Positions 7,732 through 16,706 of a DNA stretch of 64,000 nt are shown here, piece by piece. The position numbers were made by a program, and so were the translations under genes. This stretch comes from Methyloceanibacter sp. wino2 (GTDB lineage Bacteria > Pseudomonadota > Alphaproteobacteria > Rhizobiales > Methyloligellaceae). Location of the stretch: NCBI RefSeq assembly GCF_003071365.1, contig NZ_CP028960.1, forward strand, positions 1,984,001 to 2,048,000, written 5' to 3'. The notes beneath the pieces were generated by a model. The model made no database searches. It was given only the letters and a program-made list of their open reading frames with translations, and was not told where the DNA came from. Numbering within the stretch: position 1 is the stretch's first letter; every line of letters begins with the position of its first letter.

Positions 7732-9027
7732 ATGTATCCTGGCCTCAAGGAGATCGATGTGACGATCATCGCACGCAAACAAACCGTCGCGGTCAAAATC
7801 GGCAACGTGACCATGGGCGGCGGCGCCCCGGTCGTGGTTCAGTCCATGACCAACACGGACACGGCAGATGTGCAGCAAACCGTTGCTCAGGTGGAAGCGC
7901 TCGCGCGCGCCGGCTCCGAACTCGTCCGGATAACCGTGGATCGCGAGGAGGCGGCAGCGGCGGTGCCGCTCATTCGTGCCCAGCTGGACAAGCGCGGCGT
8001 GGATGTGCCGCTGATCGGCGATTTCCACTATATCGGCCATAAGCTCCTCGCCGAAAATCCGGATTGCGCGGAAGCGCTGGCGAAATATCGCATCAATCCC
8101 GGCAATGTCGGCTTCAAGGACAAGCGCGACAAGCAGTTCTCCCAGATCATCGAGATCGCCCTGAAACACGACAAGCCGGTCCGCATCGGCGTCAATTGGG
8201 GCAGCCTCGATCAGGAACTGCTGACGCATCTCATGAACGAGAATGCGGAGAGCGCGAACCCGAAGGACGCGCGTGAGGTCATGCACGAGGCCATGGTGCA
8301 ATCGGCGCTGTTGTCGGCGGCCCGCGCGCAGGATCTCGGCATGGGAGCCGACAAGATCGTGCTCTCAGCCAAGGTCTCGGCGGTTCAGGATCTCATCGCG
8401 GTCTATCGCATGCTCGCCGAGCGCTCCGATCTCGCGCTGCATCTGGGCCTCACCGAAGCCGGCATGGGCTCGAAAGGCATCGTGGCCTCGTCGGCGGCCA
8501 TGTCGATCCTGTTGCAGCAGGGCATCGGCGATACGATCCGCATCTCGCTGACGCCCGAGCCCGGCGGCGACCGGTCGCTCGAGGTCAAGGTGGGGCAGGA
8601 ACTGCTACAGAGCATGGGCTTCCGGGCCTTCGTGCCTCTGGTTGCGGCGTGCCCCGGGTGCGGCCGCACCACCTCGACCACATTCCAGGAACTGGCCCGG
8701 GACATTCAGGACTTCATTCGCGATCAGATGCCGGTGTGGAAGCGCCAGTATCCCGGCGTCGAGAACCTCAACGTCGCGGTGATGGGCTGCATCGTGAACG
8801 GGCCGGGCGAATCCAAGCACGCGGACATCGGCATTTCGCTGCCCGGCACCGGCGAGACGCCGGCCGCGCCTGTCTTCGTCGAAGGCAAGAAGGTGACCAC
8901 TTTGCGCGGTTCCGGTGCTGCCGCCGAGTTCAAGCAGATGGTGCTCGACTATATCGAGCGGCGCTACGGCAACGCCGCGCTCGGCCCGAAGGCGGAGCAG
9001 AACTCGCGCGCCACGGCAGCCGAATAG
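7732..9027 (+). CDS. ispG: 4-hydroxy-3-methylbut-2-enyl diphosphate synthase IspG
   Basis: IspG is the [4Fe-4S] enzyme that converts methylerythritol cyclodiphosphate to HMBPP in the MEP isoprenoid pathway. The 431-aa protein has the opening [12 protein letters not shown], the TIM-barrel body, and the C-terminal cluster ligands in ACPGCGRTT and [10 protein letters not shown] (three Cys and the conserved Glu). The size fits the longer alphaproteobacterial form. ATG 7732 gives the conserved N-terminus, but AAGGAG at 7747-7752 would serve an in-frame GTG at 7759. The isoprenoid gene ispA lies 0.7 kb further on. Confidence 0.95.
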   Translation: MYPGLKEIDVTIIARKQTVAVKIGNVTMGGGAPVVVQSMTNTDTADVQQTVAQVEALARAGSELVRITVDREEAAAAVPLIRAQLDKRGVDVPLIGDFHYIGHKLLAENPDCAEALAKYRINPGNVGFKDKRDKQFSQIIEIALKHDKPVRIGVNWGSLDQELLTHLMNENAESANPKDAREVMHEAMVQSALLSAARAQDLGMGADKIVLSAKVSAVQDLIAVYRMLAERSDLALHLGLTEAGMGSKGIVASSAAMSILLQQGIGDTIRISLTPEPGGDRSLEVKVGQELLQSMGFRAFVPLVAACPGCGRTTSTTFQELARDIQDFIRDQMPVWKRQYPGVENLNVAVMGCIVNGPGESKHADIGISLPGTGETPAAPVFVEGKKVTTLRGSGAAAEFKQMVLDYIERRYGNAALGPKAEQNSRATAAE

Positions 9028-9030
9028 GCG

Positions 9031-9723
9031 CTACTTGATCGAGATCGCGTCGCCCGCGATCGATACCGTCAAAGCGATCATCGTCACGTTGAAGACGAAT
9101 GCCACGAGGCCATGGGCCGTGGCCGTTCGCCGGATCGTGCAGGAGGTGATTGCCACGTCGGACACGGCCGTGGAGGTTCCGATTACGAAGGAGAAATAGA
9201 CGAAGTCCCAATAGTCGGGATCGTCGGTCTCAGGAAAGCGCATGCCGCCGCCCTGCCCACGACGCTCGGTGTAGTACTCGTGCGCGTAGTGGAGGGCGAA
9301 CATGGTGTGGATGAAGAGCCAGGACAGCAGCGTGGTCAGAAACATCAGCGCGAGATAGAGAGGCTGGGCCGAGCCGCTGGCGCTGGCCGCGCGAAGCCAG
9401 AACACGATGGCGCCGAGGCTCGCCATCCCCGCGATGACCGTGAGCACGGGAATGGTGATACGCCCCTCGTCTTGGAGATCGGCCTCGCGGCGGATCCGTC
9501 CTGGGTCGGATCGTAGGACCATGACGGTCACGAGGACCAGATAAAGCGCCACGCCCGCGTCCCAGCCAATCAGAAACCGGGTAACGAGCAGAAAGTCGTC
9601 TGGCAGTAGCGCGACCAGCGCGACGCAGACGAGCGTGGCGAACATCAGGCGCCAGCGGGCTTGCAGGAAGCGCGATACCCGCGTGTCCCGAAAGCGGCGT
9701 CGCGGCGATGGCGTGGTGCTCAT
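9031..9723 (-). CDS. DUF1345 family integral membrane protein
   Basis: The 230-aa protein has a basic N-terminus and about five transmembrane helices. The segment ALHYAHEYYTERRGQGGGM followed by FPETDDPDYWDFVYFSFVIG is characteristic of the DUF1345 family of inner-membrane proteins; no biochemical role is established. It is convergent with ispG, only three bases from that stop, and is followed on the same strand by ispA reading toward it, so ispA and this gene may be co-transcribed (31 bases apart). Confidence 0.85.
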   Translation of the reverse strand: MSTTPSPRRRFRDTRVSRFLQARWRLMFATLVCVALVALLPDDFLLVTRFLIGWDAGVALYLVLVTVMVLRSDPGRIRREADLQDEGRITIPVLTVIAGMASLGAIVFWLRAASASGSAQPLYLALMFLTTLLSWLFIHTMFALHYAHEYYTERRGQGGGMRFPETDDPDYWDFVYFSFVIGTSTAVSDVAITSCTIRRTATAHGLVAFVFNVTMIALTVSIAGDAISIK

Positions 9724-9754
9724 GTCCGCATTCGATCCGGATTCGCGTGCCCGC

Positions 9755-10660
9755 TCAAGACCTCCGCTCGGCCACGAAGCGCGCGGCGTCGACCAGCATC
9801 GCCGCTCTTTCGCCGAAAGGTGCGAGTGCCTCCTCCGCCTCGGCGACTAGCCCTGCCAGATGGGCCTTCGCGCCATCGATGCCCAGCAGCCCGACCAGCG
9901 TGGCCTTTCCTCTCTCGGCATCCTTGGACGCGGCCTTGCCCATGGCGGCGGCGTCTCCTTCCGCATCGAGAAGGTCGTCCGCGAGCTGGAATGCCTGGCC
10001 GAAGGCACTTGCGTAGCGGATCAGGGCTTCGCGGCTCGCGCGGTCGGCACGTCCCAATACGGCACCGGCTTCGCAGGCGAATCGGAACAGCGCCCCGGTC
10101 TTCAGCATTTGCATGGCCGTTGTTTCCTGAGGCGAGAACGGTTGCCGCTCCGCGGCAAGGTCCAGTGCCTGCCCGAGAGCCATGCCTTGCCAGCCGCTGG
10201 CTTTCGCGAGCAGGTAGGTCAATTCGGCTCTGACGGCGGGATCGTCATGGCATTTCGGGGCGCTGATGATCTCGAAGGCGATGGTCAGCAAGGAGTCGCC
10301 GGCGAGGATAGCCGTGGCTTCGTCGAAGGCGACATGTACCGTGGGACGGCCGCGGCGCAGGGCGTCGTCGTCCATCGCCGGCAGATCGTCATGGACCAGG
10401 GAGTAGCAATGGATGCATTCGAGCGCGCAGGCCGCCTCGAGGGCTGCGTCTTCCGCCACATCGAACAGCCGAGCCGCTTGGATCAGCAGGAACGGCCGCA
10501 ATCTCTTGCCGCCGCCAAGCGCCGCATAGCGCATGGCTTCGGCGAGCGGCGCCGTTGCGTCAGCGCCGGGCCCCGGCACGGGCTCGTCTTGGCCCAACAG
10601 GGCCGAAAGCCGCCCTTGAACCTGGTCGGCGACGCGGTCGATCTCGAATCTAAAACTCAT
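9755..10660 (-). CDS. ispA: Polyprenyl (farnesyl/geranylgeranyl) diphosphate synthase
   Basis: The 301-aa enzyme condenses isopentenyl diphosphate with allylic diphosphates. The first Asp-rich motif is in HDDLPAMDDD and the second in QLADDLLDAEGD; GGGKRLRPFL and the KTGALF motif are also present. This pattern and length fit the short-chain IspA group (C15 or C20 products) rather than octaprenyl synthase. ATG 10660 gives the conserved MSFRFEIDRV start; an upstream TTG at 10699 is less likely. Product chain length cannot be read with certainty, although the residues before the first DDxxD motif (CYSLVH) fit the FPP synthase class. Confidence 0.92.
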   Translation of the reverse strand: MSFRFEIDRVADQVQGRLSALLGQDEPVPGPGADATAPLAEAMRYAALGGGKRLRPFLLIQAARLFDVAEDAALEAACALECIHCYSLVHDDLPAMDDDALRRGRPTVHVAFDEATAILAGDSLLTIAFEIISAPKCHDDPAVRAELTYLLAKASGWQGMALGQALDLAAERQPFSPQETTAMQMLKTGALFRFACEAGAVLGRADRASREALIRYASAFGQAFQLADDLLDAEGDAAAMGKAASKDAERGKATLVGLLGIDGAKAHLAGLVAEAEEALAPFGERAAMLVDAARFVAERRS

Positions 10661-10737
10661 GATGGGCGAAGGGATAGCTGAGGCTTGGTGTCGCCGCAAA
10701 TTGATCGCATCACCGCTGGGCGCTAGAACGCCCTTCG

Positions 10738-11574
10738 ATGCAGGACAATGAAACCCAAGATTCCGAAAGCCAAGACTCTGCGCTGCCCACGTCCGAGACC
10801 GGCAATGCCATTCCCACGCCAGAGGTCCCTAGCGTTTCCGACACATCCGCCGCGCCGCGGAGCGAGATGAAATCGCGCGGCAAGAAATCCTGGGCCAAAC
10901 GGCACCCATGGCTGCGGCGCATAGGCCTCGCGCTGCTGATCCTGGTCGGCGTGGTCCTTGCCAGTCTCGTCCTGTTCCGCTTCGTGAACCCGCCCATCAC
11001 GTCGGTCATGGTGATAGAGAAGCTTCGCGGCGAGACATTGCAGCGGCGGTGGGTGCCGATCGAGAAGATCTCGCCCCATATGCGGCTGGCGGTCATCGCG
11101 AGCGAAGACGGCAATTTCTGCCGCCACCAGGGCGTGGATTGGGCCGCCGTGCGCCAGGTCCTCGAGTCCGCAAAGAATCTGGAGCCCGCCCGGGGCGCCA
11201 GCACCATCCCGATGCAGGTCGCCAAGAACATCTACCTCTGGGAATTCCGATCTTATCTGCGCAAGGCACTCGAGGTGCCCTTGGCCTATGCGCTCGTCAC
11301 GCTCTGGCCGAAGGAGCGCGTGTTGGAGGTCTATCTCAACATCGCTCAGTTTGGTCCCGGCCTGTTCGGGGTCGAGGCGGCGAGCCGCAAATACTTCCGC
11401 AAACCGGCTTCGGCGCTCACCCAGCGCGAGGCCGTGCTCCTCGCGACGACGCTGCCGAAGCCCAAAGTCCGCAATCCCGCGCGGCCCAATCGGACCCATC
11501 GCGTGGTGGCCAATGCGGTCCAGAAGCGGCTTCCCTATATCGCCAAGCGGGCGGATTGCGTGCTGAATCCATGA
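10738..11574 (+). CDS. mtgA: Monofunctional biosynthetic peptidoglycan transglycosylase MtgA
   Basis: The 278-aa protein has a long acidic N-terminal tail (about 50 residues, rich in Glu, Ser and Pro), a basic KSRGKKSWAKRH stretch, one transmembrane helix (about residues 62-83) and a glycosyltransferase family 51 domain. The catalytic motif is ASEDGNFCRHQGVD, followed by GASTIPMQVAKN and QFGPGLFGVEAASRKYF. It polymerises lipid II into glycan strands at the outer face of the inner membrane. There is no transpeptidase domain. It diverges from ispA; the acidic N-tail is longer than usual. Confidence 0.93.
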   Translation: MQDNETQDSESQDSALPTSETGNAIPTPEVPSVSDTSAAPRSEMKSRGKKSWAKRHPWLRRIGLALLILVGVVLASLVLFRFVNPPITSVMVIEKLRGETLQRRWVPIEKISPHMRLAVIASEDGNFCRHQGVDWAAVRQVLESAKNLEPARGASTIPMQVAKNIYLWEFRSYLRKALEVPLAYALVTLWPKERVLEVYLNIAQFGPGLFGVEAASRKYFRKPASALTQREAVLLATTLPKPKVRNPARPNRTHRVVANAVQKRLPYIAKRADCVLNP

Positions 11575-11676
11575 AAAAGGTCGGCTATCGGCCCTGGTCA
11601 GCAGCGGAATTTGTGACTATAAGAGCGCCCAACGACGTGCCCCGCGAACGGCGGTGGCGCCAAGAGGTTCAAAGAA

Positions 11677-11862
11677 ATGGCTGTTCCAAAGAGAAAAGTG
11701 TCTCGCATGAAGCGGGGCAACCGGCGGAGCCACGACGCTGTCACGGCCCCGGCCTATGTCGAGGATAAGGATTCCGGCGAGCTTCGCCGTCCGCATCACA
11801 TCGACCTGAAGTCGGGCCGTTATCGTGGCCGCCAGGTAATCACGATCAAGGACGAGACATAA
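11677..11862 (+). CDS. rpmF: 50S ribosomal protein L32
   Basis: The 61-aa basic protein starts [21 protein letters not shown], the conserved opening of bacterial L32, and ends with the typical YRGRQVI. It lacks zinc-binding cysteines, so this is the zinc-independent form. It lies 102 bases downstream of mtgA, with TATAAG at about 11619 as a possible promoter element, and is followed by a clear terminator. It is part of the large ribosomal subunit. Confidence 0.97.
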   Translation: MAVPKRKVSRMKRGNRRSHDAVTAPAYVEDKDSGELRRPHHIDLKSGRYRGRQVITIKDET

Positions 11863-11895
11863 GAGCGTAAGCTCTTGGGTCTTGTGAACTTTTTT

Positions 11896-11925
11896 GCTCC
11901 GGTGCCGTGGCGCCGGAGCGTTTTT
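11896..11925 (+). terminator. Rho-independent terminator after rpmF
   Basis: A 9-bp stem, GCTCCGGTG (11896-11904) with CGCCGGAGC (11911-11919, one G-T pair), has a 6-base loop and a TTTTT run at 11921-11925. It lies 34 bases after the L32 stop. From here to 12161 I see no gene, only spacer upstream of the EAL-domain gene. Confidence 0.85.
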
Positions 11926-12161
11926 GCTTGCCTGGCCCAAACTTGGCTTCCCTTGCGCCGTCTCCAGTAGGGTCTTGCTAACCAAACCCCAGAAACCGGC
12001 CGGAATCGCCCTTCCGCCCCCTAGTTTGGGCCGCGAATGTGCCCGTTGGCCATCACCGATTTTCGGCTTCTTAAGCCTTGGCGACTAGCGTTGTTCGACA
12101 AGCAACGAGCGCCCCACACACCGTAAGAGGCGCCGCAGGTGTACGCGTAAGGGGCAGGCCA

Positions 12162-13882
12162 ATGGATAGATCCGAGACCACAACGGCATCCGGCGATGAG
12201 CCGCACGTCGAGCTCGAAGAGGTGCTGGATCGCCTCCAGACCACGGCCTATTGCTGGGATTTCGCGTCTGACCGGATCGACTGGGCCAAGAATGCCGGCG
12301 CCGTGCTGGGGGCATCGATATTGGCGCCGTTGTGCGCGGCCGCGCCTTCGCCTTGCATATCGATCCCAAGCATGCGGCAGCCCGCTACGATGACGTAAGG
12401 CGCGTCGCGAAGGCACCCGCCAATGCATCCATCCCCTATGCGCTGCAGTATCGCTTCATGCCGGAAGGGCGGCGTGGAAAGGCTACAATCTGGGTCGAGG
12501 AACGCGGCGTTTGCATCACGGACGCGCGGGGCGAACCAGTTCAAGCCGAAGGCACGATCCGGGTGGCTGCGGAACGCCGCCGCCGCACGCGTCCGCAATC
12601 GGTGGCCCCTGGCGCAGAGCCGTCCGGCATTCCGTCGCGCGCGGAACTGACCGGGACGCTCTCTCAGCTCCTGTCCGGCGGCGCCGGCCGAGACACGAAA
12701 GGCGCCTTCCTGCTGGTGGGCGTCAACGATCTCACCCGCATCAACGAAACCTATGGTTACGACGTCGGCGATGAGGTCATTTCCATCGTCGGCCAGCGCC
12801 TTGCCACCGCCGTGCGGGGCCGCGACTGCCTGGGCCGGTTTTCCTCGAACAAGTACGGCATCGTTCTGCATGGCTGTGACGCCGACGAAGCCGTCGCCGT
12901 CGCCAGGCGCATGATCGCCTGCGTGGAGCGGGACATCGCGAGCACCCGCTCCGGCGCGGTTGCCGTTGCCGTGTTCGTGGGCGTCATCTTGCTGCCCGAC
13001 CATGCGCAGTCCACGCAGGACGCGATCGGGCGCGCGATGCAGGCGGCCGACATGGCCCGCGTCAATCCCCGCGACCGCTTCTACATTTACGATCCGTCGT
13101 CACCGCGCGAGGCCGAGCGCAAGCGCACCATCGCCATGGCCGACGAAGTCATACGCGCCCTGAACGATCGCCGCATCGCGATCGCCCTTCAGCCGGTCGT
13201 GACGTCGGGCAGCCACGATCCGGAATTCTACGAATGTCTGCTGCGGCTGCGGCTGCCGGACGGATCGGTCCTGGACGCGAGCGAGTTCGTTCCGGCAGCG
13301 GAGGAGCTCGGATTGGCGAAGCTCATCGATCATCGCGCGCTGGAACTGACAATCGATCTCTTACGTGCGGTGCCGACCCGTAAACTCGCCCTCAATGTCT
13401 CGGCTCTGTCCACGACCGACCGGCACTGGATCGATGCGCTCGAGGCGCTTACGGGCAAGGACCGGAGACTGACGGAGCGCCTGACCGTGGAGATCACCGA
13501 GACGGCCGCCGTTTCGGACATGGAGGCGACGGCCAATTTCGTCACTGCATTGAAACGGGCGGGCTGCAGGGTCGCGCTCGACGATTTCGGGGCCGGATAC
13601 GCCTCGTTCCGCTCGCTTCGCAATCTCGGTGTCGACATGGTCAAGATCGATGGGTCGTTCATCGAGAACATCGGCACGAATTCGAACGACGAGACCTTCG
13701 TCCAGACCCTTCTGGATTTGGCCCATCGCTTCGGCGTCCAGACGGTCGGCGAATGGGTCGGTGACGAACGCGCCGTCGATCTCCTCGAAAAGGCCGGGGT
13801 GTCCTATCTGCAGGGCGACTTCTTCGGAGCGCCCGAACTGCACGACGACAAGATGGCCTCGCCGAGAAAATCTGCCGGCTAG
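12162..13882 (+). pseudogene. Sensory GGDEF/EAL-type protein, frameshifted by one base in a G run
   Basis: Two adjacent frames together encode one protein of about 573 aa. ATG 12162 (AAGGGG upstream) opens a PAS-like region whose frame is lost at GGGGG 12308-12312; restoring one G gives LGGIDIGAVVRGRAFALHID and runs to 13882. The diguanylate cyclase motif is degenerate (GRFSSNKYGIVL in place of GGDEF). The C-terminal EAL domain keeps most catalytic landmarks (ECLLRLR, LNVSAL, VEITET, DDFGAGYASF, KID, GEWV, LQGDFFG), so c-di-GMP hydrolysis remains possible. Either the break is real or a base is missing from the assembly. If the break is real, translation from GTG 12332 would give 516 aa lacking part of the PAS region. 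Confidence 0.8.
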
Positions 13883-14451
13883 CCGCCAAGCTCCTCGTCG
13901 ATCTCTTTCCGAAGCCGCTCGGCGAGCGCGAACAATAGCGGGTCGTGCGTGCCCAAGCTCTCCAGATGCTCCACCGTGTTCAGCACATAGTCGATATTCG
14001 GCCCGGCCTGCCCCCTGCCGGCGCGGACGATGCGCAGTTGCGCCTCGAGGTCGAGTGCGCCGGCATATTGGGCGTGGGTCGGATCGGCTACGAAGGTGAG
14101 CGCCCTGACGGTTTGGCCCGACCCGTTCGCCAGCGCAATCTCGCGATAGGTCTCCACGTAGACGTCGGTCACCTGCTCGCGCTGGCGTAGATAGGCGATC
14201 GTGTCGTTCTCGGCCCCCGGCTCGACGCGGAAGGCAACGCCCTCGCATCGGCCGCCCTCGTCGAGACCGAGGACGAGGCCAGGCTCGCTCGGTGTACCCC
14301 GGTGCAGGACCGAATAGATGCACAGGGCCCGATGCGCTCCCTCGAGGCGCGCAGGGCTATGTGCGTCGAATGGAAAACCGGGACGCCACATTAGCGACCC
14401 ATAGCCGAAGACCCAGAGGGCGTTTTTGTCGGCCTCAGTCGTCATGCCCAT
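13879..14451 (-). CDS. chaC: ChaC-type gamma-glutamylcyclotransferase
   Basis: The product, about 190 aa, has FGYGSLMWRPGF near the N-terminus, the glycine-rich substrate loop of the ChaC/GCG family, and a conserved Glu in RVEPGAEND. The family cleaves glutathione to 5-oxoproline and Cys-Gly in the cytoplasm. ATG 14451 or 14445 are equally plausible starts; both overlap the 3' end of the upstream tyrC-like gene, so it is co-transcribed with it. Its stop overlaps the end of the EAL gene tail to tail by four bases. Confidence 0.87.
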   Translation of the reverse strand: MGMTTEADKNALWVFGYGSLMWRPGFPFDAHSPARLEGAHRALCIYSVLHRGTPSEPGLVLGLDEGGRCEGVAFRVEPGAENDTIAYLRQREQVTDVYVETYREIALANGSGQTVRALTFVADPTHAQYAGALDLEAQLRIVRAGRGQAGPNIDYVLNTVEHLESLGTHDPLLFALAERLRKEIDEELGG

Positions 14452-15361
14452 GCGGCCGCCCGAAATCGGCGTCGGCGGTGTCTTGGCCCGCATCGATGAT
14501 GCTGCGGCGGATGGCGCGCGTGCGGGCGAAGTGATCCTGCAGAGATTGGCCGTCGTCCCAGCGGATCATGCGCTGCAACGCCGCGAGGTCTTCGGAGAAG
14601 CGGCCGAGGACCTCGAGGACCGCCTCCTTGTTGTTGAGAAACACGTCGCGCCACATGACCGGGTCCGAGGCGGCGATACGCGTGAAATCGCGGAAGCCGC
14701 CGGCGGAGAACTTGATGACCTCGGACTGCGTGACGTCTTCCAGGTCGGCCGCCGTGCCGACGATGTTGTAGGCGATCAGATGCGGGATATGGCTCGTGAT
14801 CGCGAGGACGATGTCGTGATGCTCGGGCGTCATCGTCTCGACGGTCGATCCGAGCGCCGTCCAGAGCGCTACAACCTTCTCGACGCTTGCGTCGGTCGAG
14901 CGCGCGCAAGGCGTGACGACACACCAGCGTCCCTCGAAGAGATCCGCGAAACCGGCCTCGGGGCCGGAATGCTCCGTGCCCGCCACAGGGTGTCCCGGGA
15001 CGAACGCGGCGTGGTCGGGAAGCGCGTCCACGACCTGGCGGACGACGGCAGCCTTCACAGAGCCGACGTCGGTGACGATCGCGCGGTCGGCAAGATGCGG
15101 GGCAATCGATTGCGCCGCGGCCGCCATGGCGCCGACCGGCACGGCGAGGATCACGAGTTGTGCTCCTGCGACCGCCTCATCGACGGTCTCGGCGATGGAA
15201 TCGCAGAAACCGAGATCCTTTGACCGCGCCCGCACGTCCGCCGACCCGTCGAAGCCGGTGACGGTCTTGGCAAGACCGTGCTTCTTGATGCCTCGCGCAA
15301 GGGACGAGCCGATCAGCCCCAGTCCTACGATGGCGACCTTGTCGAACAGAGGCTCCGTCAT
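14435..15361 (-). CDS. tyrC: Prephenate/arogenate dehydrogenase
   Basis: This 308-aa enzyme has the N-terminal dinucleotide fold VAIVGLGLIGSSLARG (residues 8-23), then DVGSVK, PGHPVAGTEHSG and TSHIPHLIAYN, which are substrate and dimer motifs of the TyrA/TyrC family. It oxidatively decarboxylates prephenate or arogenate in tyrosine synthesis. There is no fused chorismate mutase or ACT domain. Its ATG overlaps the hisC stop (ATGA), which fits the frequent pairing of this dehydrogenase with a HisC-type aminotransferase that also acts on aromatic keto acids. NAD/NADP and substrate preference cannot be read. Confidence 0.92.
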   Translation of the reverse strand: MTEPLFDKVAIVGLGLIGSSLARGIKKHGLAKTVTGFDGSADVRARSKDLGFCDSIAETVDEAVAGAQLVILAVPVGAMAAAAQSIAPHLADRAIVTDVGSVKAAVVRQVVDALPDHAAFVPGHPVAGTEHSGPEAGFADLFEGRWCVVTPCARSTDASVEKVVALWTALGSTVETMTPEHHDIVLAITSHIPHLIAYNIVGTAADLEDVTQSEVIKFSAGGFRDFTRIAASDPVMWRDVFLNNKEAVLEVLGRFSEDLAALQRMIRWDDGQSLQDHFARTRAIRRSIIDAGQDTADADFGRPHGHDD

Positions 15362-16505
15362 GAAGCGCTCATGAACGCGTTCAGCGCTTCGAGTGCGGCA
15401 GCGTTTTCGGCTTCGGTGCCAATGGTCATGCGCAGGGCATGGGGGAATCCATACTCCTCCACGCGGCGCAGGATGATGCGGCGCTCGTGCAGGAACGCGT
15501 CGGCTTCACGCGCCGTCTTGCCCGCCTCGTCCGGGAAATGGACCAGCAGAAAATTGGCAACGCTCGGCGTCGACTTGAGGCCGAGCTTCTCGAGTTTTGC
15601 GGCCGTGTCGCCGAGCCACATCTCGTTGTGTGCGATCGCCGCCTCTAGGTGCGCGCGATCGCCGACGGCCGCGACTCCGGCCGCGATCGAAGGGCCCGTC
15701 AGGTTGAAGGGCCGCGAATGCGGTTCAGCGTGTCGCCAATGGCGTCGGGACAGTAGGCCCAACCGATCCGCAAGGAGGCGAGGCCGTAGATCTTGGAGAA
15801 CGTCCGCGTCATGACCACGTTGTCGTTTGCCGAAACGAGCGCGGCGCCGGCCTCGTAATCGTCCTTCCGAACGTATTCCGCATAGGCAGCGTCCAGCACC
15901 AGCAGCACGTCATCGGGCAGGCCCGCGTGCAGCCGCTCTATCTCCGCGTAGGGGAGGTAGGTGCCGGTCGGGTTGTTCGGGTTCGCCAGGAACACCATGC
16001 GCGTTGCCGGAGTCACCCGGGCAAGAATCGCGTCCACGTCTGCGGTGTGGTTCGTCTCCGGGGCGACAACCGGCGTCGCGCCACGGGCCAGGATGGCGAT
16101 CTTGTAGACCAGGAAACCGTGCTCGGTGTAGATCGCCTCGTCCCCAGGGCCGAGATAGGCAGCCGCCAGCAGATTCAGAAGTTCGTCGGAGCCCGCGCCG
16201 CACACGATCCGTGCCGCATCGAGGCCATGCTGGGCGGCCAGCGCTTCGCGCAAGGGCTGCGCCGAGCCGTTGGGATAGCGCGAGAGATGCGGCGCTTCGT
16301 TGAGGTAAGCCACGATTGCCTGCGGGCTCGGCCCCAGCGGGGTCTCGTTGGACGACAGCTTTACGATCGGCCCGGCACCAGGCAGCGCGCTCGTACCCGG
16401 CACGTAGGGTGCGATGTCGAGAATGCCCGGCCGCGGGGCCGGAGCGGTCGTTGCGCGCGCAATTTTCGCGGCCATGCGTTTGGCAGCCATCGGTTCGGCA
16501 GCCAT
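15358..16505 (-). pseudogene. hisC: Histidinol-phosphate / aromatic aminotransferase HisC, one-base frameshift
   Basis: The N-terminal part (ATG 16505, AAGGAG 9 bases upstream) reads to RIRGP, then hits a stop at 15699; the C-terminal part continues in another frame from PFNLTGPS to the stop at 15358. Adding one base at the GGG of 15709-15711 restores a 382-aa HisC of normal length. PLP lysine is in [29 protein letters not shown] and NPNNPTGTY are family motifs. It is first in a hisC-tyrC-chaC operon. Since both halves are well conserved and the gene is normally essential, a missed base in the assembly is more likely than true inactivation. Confidence 0.85.
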
Positions 16506-16621
16506 AAGTGTGCTCCTTATTGGGGCCTCAAAACCCTGCGAAGGGCTTGTCATACGGCGATTTCTTAAGCCAAGGCAAAGAAAAGATTGACTCTCATGAC
16601 GCCATAACTAACCCGGCATTG

Positions 16622-16627
16622 TATAAT
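16622..16627 (+). promoter_or_regulatory. Possible -10 element for metX
   Basis: TATAAT occurs 80 bases before the metX ATG in the 201-base divergent space between hisC and metX. I see no convincing -35 hexamer at the right spacing (TTGACT at 16587-16592 is too far). A small hairpin (CACC / GGTG) follows at about 16635-16650. I found no recognisable riboswitch. Confidence 0.3.
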
Positions 16628-16706
16628 TCCAGGTCACCTTGTCAGGGTGGGCGCACGGTCTTTTGTCTGCCTGCGTCGAAACCGTTCTGTTTAGGCCATT
16701 ACGACG

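Noticed and set aside
12300-12332. Programmed -1 frameshift in the EAL gene
   Set aside because: There is no slippery heptamer with a downstream stem; the G5 run alone fits a missing base better.
16506-16706. Possible SAM-II riboswitch before metX
   Set aside because: Many Alphaproteobacteria carry one here, so I searched for its conserved pseudoknot and CUAAA-type core. I found only a small CACC/GGTG hairpin.
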